This document shows, piece by piece, positions 1-12,647 of a DNA stretch of 64,000 nucleotides (positions within the stretch are counted from its first letter, which is position 1; the number at the start of each line of letters is the position of its first letter). Made by a program: the position numbers and the translations under genes. The notes below the pieces were generated by a model. It searched no databases and had not been told where the DNA came from. It was given only the letters and a program-made list of their open reading frames with translations. Location: NCBI GenBank assembly GCA_000827495.1, contig KN817524.1, positions 126,262 through 190,261 on the forward strand, written 5' to 3'. Origin of the DNA: Hypholoma sublateritium FD-334 SS-4. Lineage: Eukaryota > Basidiomycota > Agaricomycetes > Agaricales > Strophariaceae.

Positions 1-472
1 GTATAAAAGGACATGGCGGAAAACAAAATCGGCCACAAGCCATGGGGGTGTGATGGGTGTGGTGCTCAGCCAACACCACGTCAAGTTGCAGTACATGTAA
101 TGCATATGAAATCCTACATAGATACTTAAACACGTAGAAAGAGTCACGCGTGTTCAAGTCGTTCGCCCGTTATCGCGCCGTGCTACTTCATTCAAGAAAC
201 CAGAAAAAATGCGCCTCGAAGGATAGGCCTGCCCAAGACAAACTAAAACTTGGGGGATGCCGAACTTGCGGAAGGCGTCATGATGTTGGTTCATTTGAGT
301 GTGGGATTGATGCTTTTGATAGATACGCGAGAATAGAGGTCCATACTGCGAGGAAGGAAATTATACCTTGGATGTAGTGTGGGTGAAGTAAGACCAATGA
401 AGGCTTCTTCGATAGTGCGGTTTGTGTTTTTTGTAGTGGCATTCTGTCACTGGCAGATGCAGGACGCAGTCG
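1..472. other. 3' flank of the nucleoporin gene; no gene seen
   Basis: This stretch lies downstream of the minus-strand nucleoporin stop codon. Short open frames are present on both strands but none has a recognisable motif, a convincing splice partner or sensible composition. A TATAAAA-like string sits at the extreme left edge, with no gene behind it inside the window. It most likely holds the nucleoporin 3' UTR plus intergenic DNA. Confidence 0.5.
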
Positions 473-3400
473 CTATCGCTTCGCGGCTCCTCCTCTGCGA
501 TTGGGTAACTTCTTGATTGTTCTAGGTCCACCTGCCGCAGGAGCAGGAGCGGAGCCGATGGTAAAGAGCGAGCCCCCCCCACCTCCGGATGTGGATGGAG
601 CCAATGCTATCGGCCCACTGAATGGTGACGATGGCTGTTGTTGCTGTCCAAACCCTCCTCCAGACCCGAAGCCAGAAGAAGGTAATGTCAGGTTTCCGCC
701 TGAGGCAGGTGAAGCTGGTTGCGACCCGAACGAAAATCCACCGTTAGTGGAAGGCGCGGGTGCTCCAAACGAGAATGGTGAAGGCTGGTTGAAAGTAGAC
801 GGGCTACTTGGAGCAGATCCAGAGGACGCCGGTTGGCCAAATGGGTTTGAGGCCTGGGGTGCACCAAAGCTAAACGAATTGGTAGGCGCCGTCGTGGATG
901 TGGGTGTGGGTGTTGTACCGAATCCGAAACCACCACCCGACAAGGGTCGTTGCGCGTCTTCATTGGGTTTTGCTTGACCAAAGCTAAAGGAAGTCGTTAT
1001 AGCAGGAGCTGTAGGAGCCGCCGCCTGACCGAACCCTCCAAACGGCTTCGGCACTTCTGCATTGCTTTCCTTCGAGGCAAAAGGATTGGATGTCGCTGAA
1101 TTGAAACTGAATGGCGCTGGGGCGGATGCAGGGGAGGTCTGTTGTTGTGTTCCGAAAAACGACCCCGAGCTGGTCGTAGAGGAGCTAGAATTGCCGAAGG
1201 AAAATGCACCACCTCCAATAGTAGGCCTCAAATCCGGAGGTTTGTGGTTGGCTTGCTGCAAATCTCTCGTTGGGCTTTCCTCCATTCTAAATTCGTTTTC
1301 TTGCTTAGGAGGGGTCACAGGGCGATCGACAGGTGCCGTATTGGGTTGGCCAAATGAGAAGAGCGATTTGCTGGATACATCCGCAGTGGCACTTCCCCCT
1401 CCAGAGAAACCGAAAGAGATAGGTGGAGTAGCAGCAGGTGTCGTCGACGACTGGCCAAACGAGAAAGGGGCTGGCTTAGGGGCAACAGTAGATGCAGCAG
1501 GCGGAGTGCTTGGATTGGTGCCAAACGAAAAAGGTGCCTTATCCACCTCTTTCTTCTCCGCGGTTGGTTGAGCGAAAGGGAACGCAGTGTTGCCTGGACC
1601 ACCGAACAGAGATTTAGATGTTTCAACTGCTGATGTAGATGAGGGAGCAGTACCAAAGAATGATGGCTGGGATAGAGGCGCTGGGTTTTCATGAGCTGAC
1701 AGTTGAGCAGGTGGAGCACCAAAAGTAAATGGAAGAGGAGATGGAGTTAATTGGGGCTGTGTCAGCCCTCCGAAGAGGTTGCTGCCTGGAGAAGACTTAG
1801 CGGAATCTCCAAACGAGCCCCCAGAACTCCCAGCTCCAAACAAAGGCTTAGGTGCCAATGTTTCAGGCTTTGCCTCGACAGGCGCACCAAACGATGGGGT
1901 AGCTTGAGTTGTGCTGTTTGGCGAACCTCCAAAAAGCGACGTTGTTTCCGCGGGTTTGCTAAATGAGAAGCCAACCGAGCCGGCCGAAGGCGTCGGGTTG
2001 ACCTCGGTGCTCGCCTTGGGTATAGCCGCAAATGCTAAGCTGGGGCCGCCAAAAAGCGATGCAGGTGGCGCAGAGTCAGCACTATTGCTGGTAGAACTAC
2101 TTTCCTTCTTTCCGAAACCAGAAAATAGACTTTGGGTGGGTTTCGGCTCCTCGGATGATTTCTTCGCTCCGTCGTCCCAGAAAGGATTTTCTGGTTCATG
2201 GGATGGCTTGGCCAAGGCCGGAGCAGGCGCTGTTGGGGCCGCGTCGAAAGAGAAAGGTACCGTAGTAGAACTTGTCGGAACCGAGGTTGTAATGCCGAAG
2301 TTCATTACTGGAGGGGGTGCAGGTAATTTTGTTTCCTTCAGAATCTTGGAGGACGCAAAAAAGTTAGGACACCCGTTGGATGCTGGGGCAGGGGCTGGCG
2401 TAATAGAAGGCATGGCAACGGTAACAGTTGCCGGAACCTTCGGTTCAGGAGTTGGTACACGAGCTGGAGCTGGAGGGGTTGCAGGTGTATACGAGAACGG
2501 TTGGCTAGATATCTCTTTGTCTTCTTTGCCTCCCGTACCAAATGTCATGGCAGACGGCTTCGGAGAAGAGTCCTGAGAAAATGGCGCCGACGACTTGGCA
2601 ATAGAAAACGGTAAAGAGGCTATAGGGAAGTTGTTCGGGTCGTCATCCTTCGATGGTTCCATAGGAGGAGCCTGAACAGAAAATTTAACAGACGATATAA
2701 TTTAGCAAGAGGTCGGAAACGTACCTCTAACGAAAAAGAGAAGCCATGAGGCTCTGCGAACAACGGCACCAGCTTCGTTGCCTCCTCCGCCATTTCACGG
2801 CGTCTCTCCGAGCGCTGAGCTTCGGTGTCTTCAGCGTCGGCTTCCTCATCATATTTAGCAGAGAACCGAGATTTGGCAGGACGTGCCAAGTGATTGCGAT
2901 TGGTTGAGCGACCGACACGGAGAGAAGAGCCGGATGACGTTGTGGACGCAGCCGTTGAGAACCAATCCGCACCAGTTACAACCGGGGGGTCTGGGATGAC
3001 GCGCATAGGAGCCACCGGAGAAGGTTGACGAGGCCGAGGGGTGCTCTCACTGTCTCTGACTTCGCTCTGCTTCTCCTTCTGGCCGTCACCTTCCGCCTCT
3101 GCTTCCTGCTTACGACGTGCCAATAATTTCTTCATGCCGCCCTCTCCCGCATATGGCTTTGTCTCATTGACCACGGAGCTTCTTCCAGATACACTTCCCT
3201 TTCTGCCGAGGCGATCTTTATCATCTTGCATGAGAACAAGATGTGATTTGCGGCGCGATTTGAACATGTCTGGTGTGGTAGAGGCAGTGATAGAGGCCGG
3301 TAAATTAGCAGAACGCATACGAGTGGGTAACAGTGGAGTCTTATAAACATCCAGCAGGTGGAGTGCTCTTTCCGCGGGTGCTGATGTAGTTGTTAGAGGG

Positions 3401-4373
3401 GAACGGAAATTTTCCGGAATGTCAACGTACCATCGTTATTCTCATTATTGGTCGGAATTGTATTCGACGCCAAGAATAGAGAGCTATGATGTTGACGAGT
3501 CGGGGACTTTGTCTGAAATTTGCATGAGGGTGATGCGTGAAGAAACGAGAGACTTAAACTCACTGCTCGAACCGATTCAACGAGCGCACCAAGAGTGGGC
3601 GTGGCAGTAGTCTGAGCAGGCTGGGTAGTTTGAACAGGCGGACGCAAGAAGACCGGGTGGGACACAAGAGTGTTGAGTGGAGGTGGCTCCGAAATGTATC
3701 GCGTAGGGGGTTGAGGCTGAGGTGTGACGGAGGAACGCAGGCGAAAAGACGGGCGAGGTGAAAGACGAGGCGATGATGGCATCGAAACATCCCCATATGA
3801 ATCGATGGCCATCTCATAGTCAACAGGTTCTGCTGAAGACGGGGGTGGGCCGAAATTGAAGGCGGAAGACTCGCGCCGAACGAGGGGACGTTGCGGCGGG
3901 TCGATTGACATGGTCCGGGTAATCGGAAGATGTCGGCGGGGAGAGAGCGTTGCCCTAGTAGACGGTAGAACTGCAGAGGATGCACGAGGAACAATTGACG
4001 ACCTGCGTGACGGATCTGCTCGACGGAGAACGGCCACGGGGGGATCAAGATACGGCTGGGACGTTCGTACGGGCGGGCTATGCAGACGCATGCGTTTGGT
4101 GCGACGGGATGTCTCGTCGTCGCTCTCTAGAGCACGGTCGTCTCCGTACATTGAAAAGTCCTTCTGGTCAACAAACTCCTCGGTGAGCTCCTGGTCGACC
4201 TGCCGCCTGCGCTTGCCGGGCGTACTGGTGTCTGCGTCATCTTGATTGGCGAACCAAGTGAGAGGAGCCTTGACGATGTTCTTGATTGCACCAATGAAGG
4301 ACGAGTTGTGGCGAGCCAGTTTACCCGGCCGCTGCTGTCCGCCGTGGTGTTCGTTGTTCGAGGACGACGCCAT
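473..4373 (-). CDS. FG-repeat nuclear-basket nucleoporin, Nup1/Nup153-like
   Basis: Spliced model: 4373-3564, 3512-3431, 3380-2725, 2671-473, giving 1248 residues. The N-terminus (about residues 24-42, SSFIGAIKNIVKAPLTWFA) looks like a membrane-binding amphipathic helix of the kind known from Nup1 and Nup60. Around residue 300 is the segment ALHLLDVYKTPLLPTR, here spanning an exon junction. From about residue 516 the chain is Ser/Thr/Pro/Ala-rich with many FG motifs in SFSFG, LFGG and FSFG contexts. It ends in a basic tail (RTIKKLPNRR...AAKR) resembling the importin-binding C-terminus of Nup153/Nup1. Family knowledge puts such proteins on the nuclear face of the pore, where they bind karyopherins. 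The phases agree at all three introns. The exact orthologue (Nup1 versus Nup60 versus Nup124) is not settled. Confidence 0.85.
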
Positions 4374-4452
4374 CGACGACGAGAAACAAAAGACGCAACA
4401 ACCACATACAACACATCAACCTCCTGTCACTGTCACTGTCACGCAGCTGCTC

Positions 4453-7400
4453 ATGCTCCGCCTCCTCAGCAGAAGGACGTACGCGACCGCGGCTGCAAGC
4501 AGTACCAGCGAAGGATGGCTCTATGTCAATTCAGTATTTCCTGTGCAACTCGGTCGCTGGGAGTGAGGCACCTTTCTGTTTCGTTCGTCTTGTACCTGAT
4601 CGTATCTATGTTAGTTTCCGCCATTATATCGGCATCCTGCGGGAAGAACACCTGCTCAGCCTTCTTCAAACTCGTCTTGAGCAACTCTCATCGGTATATG
4701 ACTTCAAGCCCTTAGAATTAGAACCCCAGCGCAAGGACGGTGGCGTTTTCGTCCGATTCTCCTATTCCCCTTCTCTTTCGGAGACTCTCCCAGATGGTGG
4801 CGACCCATTATCAACTTTGCAAAGTGCCCTCAACGAAGAAGCGAGTAAACATGGTGTTCTACCTACTTGGATGGGTGTTGGAAGTGGCAAATTATGGGTT
4901 GTTAGAGGATCTCCCTGGAAAGAGGTATGCTACCATGCTACCCGTGCCTTTGTTGGCCAGCATTAATTAGTGTGATATGTCGTCATAGGACATGAACCGC
5001 TTTGCCTCTCCCATTCTCAAAGTGGCGTTCGAAGGTCCAGATATCCAAGAGCAAGTTTTGTACGAACTGTGTCGCGTATGTATCCTCGCATTCTTTCGGA
5101 TTCGAGGCTCTGACGTCATACGCTACTTCAGCCATACGGGCGGATACGAGACGTTTCGCCGCCTATGCCGGCCCCTGTGGGCAGCCTTCGCTCTAGCACC
5201 ATCACATACCAACATCTCCACTCAGCTACTATCGCGCGAAATGTTATCCATGGACTCCAGGTTCCCTCTCCATCTGAGCCAGCCGTGGCAAAAACACGGC
5301 TCCGCGCACAATACGAGAAACCTTTACAAGCCCATGCTATCCGCGATTGGATGTCAAGTCATCCCAAGATCATGTTGCCGATAATCGTGTTCCTTCTCGG
5401 CACACTGACATATACCGTCAGTGTTTACCGAACCAAACTAGTGGTATCAATCTCAAAATATACTGCACTTAGATTTTCGACCCAATCCGTGCGCTGATGG
5501 TGGAATCGAAGATGCTTGACCGATTTGACTACCGAAGTAAGTCTATAGTTCTCGACTTCTGGAACTTGTTCTTACCTTTTGACCCTGGACAGAGTTCAAA
5601 TTCTACCGATGGCTGCAATCCAATGCACTCCATTTTTCTAACGATGTCAGTACTAAAGTTCGTCCGATCGACGATTCCAGTTCTCCAGAGGTGTGGAAGG
5701 AGCGTAAAGCAGCACAAGCTGCCTTACACGCTTATCTCGCGGATACACCCAGTACGGCTTTTTCAGTCATGTAACTTCTAGCGCTGAAGAAATTCAACAG
5801 CAACGATTGCATTCGTCCATGGTCCTCAGGGTAGTGGTAAAACAACCATGCTCGAGGCTGTCATTCGAGACTCCGCGCGGAATGCCCTTGTCATCGACTG
5901 TCGGGAGCTGCTCAATACCTCCACAGACTCTGCGCTTGTCGTGGGGTTAGCAGCGCAGACTGGATACTGGCCCATCTTCACCTTCCTTAATTCGATGAAT
6001 AACCTCATTGACATAGCAAGTGTTGGCATCATTGGTCAAAAAGGTGGAATCTACTCGCTACCCCACATTGACAAAGTTTGACCACTTTTCCAGCTGGTCT
6101 ATCGAGTTCTCTTCCTGAGCAACTTAAGCAAATATTGGAAGCAGTTACACACGCCCTCAATGGAGTGTCTTCATCACACCGTTCCACCATACAGAAGCAA
6201 TTAAAGGCAACGGAAGAGCTCAAGTTGCGCCGCGTGCAAGCCGCACACCGCCAGCAAGCCATTCTGGAGGGCACATGGCATGACGGGCGTTTGGACTGTG
6301 TGGCTGGAAACGGGATCATGAGTGAACTCGGTGTCGGAGATGAATTGTTCGATGGAGAGATGACCGAGCATATCAAAAGATACGAAGAGAGCATGCAAAA
6401 GAACAAAGACGAGCAGGAATATCTTAGTCGGAGACAGAAGACGTTAACAGAAGTGGAAGCCATAACTACGTTGCCAGTTGTCGTTATTCGTAATTATGCG
6501 GCGAACTTTGGGTCGACTACCAAAGAGGATTTGTTGGTTGTCTTGGCTCAGTGGGCAGCGAAGCTCGTCGAGAATCACGTACGTTCATTTTCCTCTTCAC
6601 ACATTGTAATTCAAGATCAATGACATTGAATAATAGATTGCACATGTCATAGTGCTAAGTGATAACCGAGAAAACGCGAAGCGGCTAACAAAAGGCCTAT
6701 ATGATTTTTCGTTTATCTGCGCGATACTAAATTACTCCCACAGCCTTACCGTCGAAGCCATTGAATTCGATAGCATTGTCCGACGCGGATGCGTCAAGTT
6801 CTTTGTCGTTCGTGAAACAAAAATTACTTGACTCGGGGTCCGACATCGGTATTTCAGCGCAGGATGCGCAGCACATTGAACGCCTTGGCGGACGAGCGAG
6901 TGATTTGGAAAGTGTATGTGTATTGTCTGAGCTCAAGTCACCGTAAGCTCACAATTACATGACAGCTTATACACAAAGTACGCAATGGGATGAAAGTGGA
7001 CGAAGCTGTAGAAGACATCATCAGCCGAGGTGTCGCGGAGCTGCAGAAAAATGCATTCGGAGAAGACAATGAAGACGGAAAGAATCTTCCATGGTCGCGA
7101 TATCAAGCTTGGAAAGTACTTAAGATGTTGGCAACTGTGCCAGAAGTTGGCTACTACGACATGCTCGTCGACTTCCCTTTCAAAGGGGATGAAACTGCAT
7201 TAAGAAGCATGGAGCATGCTGAGTTAATATCCATATCAACTAAGAATGGACGACCAGCGACTATTCGTCCAGGGAAGCCGGTGTTGCGATGGGTTTTCGA
7301 ACGGGTTGTTAATGGTATGTCTGTCGGATCCTCATGAAAGCGGGTAATAAACACCTAAATTTTATATACAGATAAATATTTCCAAGCGACACAGGAACTC

Positions 7401-7640
7401 GCCTACAACGAGAAACAGATCCTAGATGCAGAGGCGAAGATTGACAAATATGAGCAAGAACTGGCGCTTCTCGTAGATACCATGAAGAAGGAGCGGCGAC
7501 CATGGTACAGCTTCCACCGGAGCCCATGTGTTGAGCGCGCCCGGTCCGTTGGAGAGAAATTGGCTATTGCGGAGCGCAAGGTTTCATTGCTGGAGCGCAA
7601 GAACGTAGGATTCAAGCGTCTGCTGTCGAAGGAGGTTTGA
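4453..7640 (+). CDS. YME2: Mitochondrial inner-membrane protein YME2/RNA12
   Basis: The gene starts at MLRLLSRRTYATAAA, a basic, Arg/Ser-rich mitochondrial presequence, followed by GWLYVNSVFPVQLGRW, the conserved opening of Yme2/Rna12. The first intron begins at a GTGAGG in GRWE and rejoins at DFRHYIGILREEHLL. An RRM-like region follows, with DMNRFASPILKVAFEGP. A membrane segment (IMLPIIVFLLGTLTYTVSVY, about 5370-5430) comes next. The P-loop/AAA-like part starts with FVHGPQGSGKTTMLEAVI (about 5810-5860). The C-terminus is charged and probably coiled-coil. Several short introns break the frame, including near 4924, 5080, 5415, 6580, 6910 and 7315. In yeast the protein sits in the inner membrane and affects mtDNA nucleoid structure and escape. 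Start and stop are well supported; not every internal junction was fixed. Confidence 0.85.
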
Positions 7641-7742
7641 CCTACTTTGACGTCATGTGAGATGACATCACGCGTAATGTACTATATTTACCTACCGCCC
7701 AGCGCTCACCACTTAGTATTAATACCATACCGATCCTTGACC

Positions 7743-8772
7743 ATGGACTCAATCCAAGCTACCCTACTCAGTACCGTTCAGAGCACAGCGATCCTGTCCA
7801 AAGATGCGCTTCTTTCCCGAGCATGGTCCTATCCCATCATCGGCATCACTTACCTTGCTACACATCCTGTTCTCTACAAAGCAGTGACACCCGTTATCAG
7901 CAAGGCTATCGCAACCTCCGTAGGTATTACAGGGGCCCTATTTTTCTTCACATATCTTCCCCAAGTCGCTTTTTGCGCCCTATTCTCAGGCCCACTTGCG
8001 TTTTTCACTGCCGCAATTATGGTCTTCTCCGAGGCATATATCCTCGTGTCGATAGTAGCCAAGGCTTTCTTCTTGAACCGCGCACAAGACCGCATATGTA
8101 TGTCGTCTTTTGCTTCTGGGCGCACGTAGCTGAAGATCTGATGGCCATAGTTGACGCAGTGATGCTTCAGCAAGGTAATCAGGCGCTCGTGGAGAGGGGC
8201 AGGCAAATCCGGTCCAACTCGTCAGGATTCAAGATACTTGGAAAATCAATAACCAAACCTCTCGATACAATTTCCAAAGGAGGCATGCTGAGATATGTGC
8301 TTTCGCTACCCCTAAACTCCATTCCGCTATTCGGGACCGTATTTTTCCTGGTATACAATGGTAAGGCGTCAATGCAAATACTATTCGCGTCAAATGCCTC
8401 AAGCTTCTTTCAGGCACCAAGGCTGGCCCAATATTCCACGCGCGCTATTTTCAGCTCAAGAATTATGATACGGCTACTCGGGAAGAATATGTAGAGAAGA
8501 GACGAGGAGCATACACAGCGTATTTCAATTCTACTCCGAGGATGCTAAATGATGCTAATATGTTTCGCAGTTTCGGTGCAGCAGCGCTTGCGTTGAATCT
8601 TGTGCCTGTAGTTGGACTGCTATTCAACATAACGTCTACTGTTGGCGCTGCTCTGTGGGCAAGCAATTTGGAGAAAAGGAGAGCATCATATGGCTCTGGA
8701 AGGACGGTGGACAAAGCAGGACAATCCGCCGCGGATGGAGGAAGGGAGGAACAAGTGCGCGTGGTTATGTGA
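7743..8772 (+). CDS. EI24-domain/RRT8-LDS-like multi-spanning membrane protein
   Basis: Spliced model 7743-8097, 8130-8360, 8414-8772, giving 314 residues. It has four or more hydrophobic segments, for example around VGITGALFFFTYLP, VAFCALFSGPLAFFTAAIMV, VLSLPLNSIPLFGTVFFLVY and LVPVVGLLFNITSTVGAALW. The region GTKAGPIFHARYFQLKNY and the RR..Y...F block before the last membrane pair match the pattern I know from fungal EI24-domain proteins (yeast Rrt8, Lds1, Lds2), which associate with lipid droplets, ER or the spore wall. The start is the ATG in an ACCATGG context just after the YME2 stop, 102 bp away. Family assignment is from pattern memory; the specific function is unknown. Confidence 0.65.
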
Positions 8773-8887
8773 AGAGTTGTCCATGTCACTTGTACAAGTA
8801 AATAGCTTATGTAATAGTAACTCCTCCACGCGCATACGAGAATGCTTTCGGCGCAGTGCTCTGAGGGTCCCGCTGTTTACAACGGCC

Positions 8888-11800
8888 ATGTCTGACTCCC
8901 AGCAGAGAAGGGAGATCGACGCATTTTTCAATTTCTTTGCCACCTTTGACCTCGCGCGTCCGGTCACCACAATCGCGGATCTCGCGGACGGCAGCGCCCT
9001 CTTCGATGTGCTCTCCATCGTGTACGTCGTTAGCAACCAATAGTTCTTGCTTGACAGACTTTAATCAGATATTCTACACGTCTTACAGCGATGCGGACTA
9101 CTTCCGCCAACCTACGCGGCCGTCGGCGCAGCCATCGGAGAACTGGGTTCTCCGGTTTAGCTCCCTTAAACGCCTTTACCGCCTTATGACCCAATACTTT
9201 GCCGATGTCCTTCAGAAACCCACGTCGAGTCTTGACGTTCCAAACCTACAAGCAATAGCCAAGGACCACAATTTACAAGCTATCCTCACATTATGCCGCC
9301 TCACCATCGTGATTGGCGTCCAGTGCGAGAAAAACAAAGAGTTCATCGACAAGATACAGGGTCTGAGCGAAGTTGACCAACATTGTTTAATGAAGGCCAT
9401 TGAGCAAGTGAGTTTCGCTCACCTTTGAGAGGTCGCGGTTGAAAAGGTCGAGAAGGCCGGTGACTCAATCATATCTGACCGTGGCACTTCCGCAGGTTAT
9501 GACCAAGATAGCAATTGCGCCTGCAGTGCAGGACTCCATCGAAGCGAGTATGACGGAGTGCGTAGTAACCTGTCATCGGCATGGAACCAATTTCCTGAAT
9601 ATCACGAATTAGAGACGACCACTATTACCGGATTCAATCAGAACGAAGTCAAATATTTTCGGAGAAAGAAACACTAGAAAAGGTGTATACCGCTCTCCTT
9701 GAAGAGCACCGCGCACTACAAACCGCGCATGACGACGTTGTGTCAGAAAAGGAAGAAGCACAGGCACAAGCACGACAACTAAGACGCGAGGCAGACACAC
9801 GACGGAACGACAAATCAGATGTGATGATGCGCGCAGAAATGGACAGACTACGTACTGAGCTGTGAGTGATTTCTCTGTACATACATATCTATTGGACTCC
9901 ACCGACATGACCCCTTAGACAGAAAAGCGAGGACAATCTTGCTATGGCGGAGTCGGAGCTGGACAAGCACACGAAAATCATTACAGAGTTTACAAGGAAA
10001 GTGGACGAGCTGCAGATCAAAGCTGACGAAGCGGTCAAACTGAAAGATCAAGTTGACGAGTACGTCAAATGCATCTAAAACTTAGACCTCGTTATTAACA
10101 TTATCTAGATACCGCCACGCAGCTGATAAACTGCAAAAGACGGAGAATGTTATGGAGAAATACAAAAAGAAACTCCAGGAAGGCGCAGATCTGCGGCAAC
10201 ACGTCAAGGCGAGTCAATTTGTACGACCAACTCAAATTGATACCATACTCATCGAATAGTTAGGCCCTCGAGAAGCAGAATGCAGACCTTGTCGATAAGA
10301 ACGCCGCTTTAGAAGACGAATATCGCAAAGTGGCCGCGTTCAAACCGCTCATGGAATCATACAAGACCCAAATCTTAGATCTTGAATCCAAGCACTCGTC
10401 GAAAAGTCAAGAAATAGATACGCTGAACTTTGAGCTGGAGCAAAGTCGTACCAAGCTCAGAATCACGTTGGCTGAACGCGCAAAAGATGCTGAAGCCCTC
10501 GAGCTTTACCAGGAACGTGTACGGGAGCTTGAGCTAACATCCACTGGGCGCACAGGTCGCAGCCGTATAACATCCAGCAGTGGCCTGACGCCAAACGGTG
10601 GCCTCTTATCACCCGGGTTAGATCAAAATAGGCCTGGTACTCTTTCAGCGGAATTGGCGGCGGAAGATGAAGAGCCCCATTCCTCGGACGCAGATGGAGA
10701 TGATGATCATGGTCTCGGTGGTGAACTTGATGATGCAATCACGGGCACGACGATGACCGATTTAAAGCTTCAAATTCGGAGACTCCAGCGCGAACTGGAA
10801 GCGGTCAAAAAGAACGAAGCAGACGCAAGCAGGTTGTTGGTTCTTGAAAATCTCCTGGAGGACGCAAATCGGATGAAAGCACGGTATGAAGCCGACTATC
10901 TGGCTGCTCATAGGGAGAAACTTGTCCTACAACGTGACTTGGAAGAGATACGGAGTGGTAAATCCTTAGGTGATGGGTATGTCTCTTTGCTTCCATTTCT
11001 ATTCGCCGCTGAAATGCGACTATCATTCAACAGAGCGGAAGCGGCCATCGCGCTTCGACAGCGGCTCAACGAGACTGTGGACCAATTTGAGGCGCTGCGC
11101 AAGGCAAATGCCGAATTGGAGGTAAAATGCGACACCTTAAATCGCGAGCTGACCATCGCAAAATCAGACCGTACGCAACGTACTTTTTCACGATACACTG
11201 GATGATCTGATTTCTCTTTCAGTGACATTGGTAAACAAAGACCAACTGGAAATTCTCGCCAGCTTGAGGGATTCTGTCAACGAAGATAAGCTCGACCTCG
11301 AGGCAGATGTAGAGCGTCTGAAGAAACAAAATAAGGAATTGAGTGAGAAAAACCATATGCAGCTTGAGCAGGTCAATGGGCTCCTGCTTGAAAAGGTTAA
11401 TCTACAGAGCGAGGGCATTGGACAGCGCGAGAAGATGCTCCAGCGGGAACGAGACTTTGGGTACCGTCGTCATTTCACCACCCTCTTTTATTGAGGACTT
11501 GTTACGTGTTGTTAATGTGTGCTTGTACAGTGATCTCCGCGCGACGCTGTCTGGCAAAGACCTTCCGGAGGATATAAAACAAAGGTTACTTGCTATGCAT
11601 GAGGAAAATCTTAACTTGAAGGAGTCCTACAAGAGTACTACAGAAAAATTGGCCAAAGCTAAACAGGTTTGTTTCGGCTTTGTCTCCGGTTTTATTTGTT
11701 GGCTGAACATTTACTACGTCATATGAAGTTCATCAAATCGCAAGACAAGCTGTTCAAGGATCAGCATGCCGCCGCTGTCGCTACTGTTTCTGTACGTTAC

Positions 11801-12173
11801 ATATTTCCTGACATGTGTTCGCATATTTATCCCCATGTAGAAAGGGACGTTTGAGGAGGCGGAGACAAGTTTCCGCTCACAAATCAAGGTTCTGGAAGAA
11901 GATCTCACCAGACAGAAGGTTCGTATTCTCATTCTACAGAACCTGTAGTCGCGTTTCTCAACCTGAAAAATACAGCGTTTAATGCAAGAATCCCAAAAGA
12001 GATATCGTCTCGAAGAAGCCTGTGTGCTAAGCATGAAGATCCACGACGAAGGCATGCAAACTATTCGCAAACACCTCTTGAATCCACCTCGGGTAGAAAA
12101 GACTAGCTTCTTGAGCCAGGAACGTAATAGAGTAAGCGCTTTGCGGAGAGAGTACTTGTCAAGCAGCACCTAA
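8888..12173 (+). CDS. HOOK-family dynein/early-endosome adaptor
   Basis: The N-terminus (MSDSQQRREIDAFFNFF) leads into a Hook-type calponin-homology-like domain with SIVDADYFRQPTR, NWVLRFSSLKRLYR, and LCRLTIVIGVQCEKNKEFI, followed by Q/V..MTKIAIAP. The first intron (GTACGT at about 9022) joins SIV to DADYF in phase. The rest is almost entirely heptad-rich coiled coil, from about 9650 to 11960, interrupted by an acidic insert near 10660-10740. The C-terminus carries KTSFLSQERNRV, like the conserved Hook C-terminal segment. In Aspergillus and Ustilago, Hook links early endosomes to dynein and kinesin-3 through FTS/FHIP. There are about ten short introns. It follows the EI24-like gene on the same strand by 115 bp. 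Exact internal junctions were not all fixed. Confidence 0.87.
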
Positions 12174-12647
12174 TAAGTCTCTTTCCCAGAGCTCTCATGC
12201 CATTCAAAGCAGCACAGGGGGGCGCGGGTTTTAGAAGATGAATTTGATTGTTTTCTTCCATGCATATTTTCTCTGGGTTTGATTATTCTTCACTTGTCAT
12301 CACAGATTCATACACCATCAACGCCCACCATCATTATTTTGCCTTCGTTATACCCTGCATCATATAATTTCTAGCATAGCCTATTTTATACATTTCTATA
12401 CATACAGTCAAATCATTGGACATCCGATGCCTGTGGAGTCTTTATACCATACCTACCTTTGTACAACTCGTTTGAGTCTCTGACGTGCTCGTTGGAGATA
12501 CCAGGGTAACGCGCGACAATGTTGGGCGTTCATTACTTTCACCTCATTCCGTGGCAGTCAGGTTGTCTATTGCGATATGCGGTCGGTTGTAATGCGCACG
12601 CACATAGGTCTAAAGTTCATTCTTGCGACACGTACTGTGTAATACTA
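12174..12647. other. Convergent intergenic region, HOOK / mitochondrial AsnRS
   Basis: This holds the 3' ends of two converging genes. The plus strand is AT- and T-rich after the HOOK stop, as expected for a 3' UTR. On the minus strand a short open frame of about 35 codons (about 12535-12415, ending KTPQASDVQ) has no start codon, follows an in-frame stop, and has no recognised homology. I do not call it a gene. Confidence 0.5.

Noticed and set aside
501..977. Long plus-strand open frame opposite the nucleoporin
   Set aside because: It is the reverse shadow of the FG-repeat exon; its Gly/Pro/Asn-rich translation mirrors the repeat codons and it lacks splice partners or motifs.
3513..3563. Nucleoporin reading frame continuing through 3563-3513 without an intron
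   Set aside because: The frame is open because the 51-bp intron is a multiple of three, but donor GTGAGT and acceptor TTTCAG fit well. Retaining it is possible, so this is the less certain junction of the gene.
12415..12535. Minus-strand open stretch ending KTPQASDVQ, considered as an additional exon of the mitochondrial AsnRS
   Set aside because: The synthetase already ends with PMPRWAGRMLL, matching its family. The stretch is preceded by an in-frame stop and has no start.
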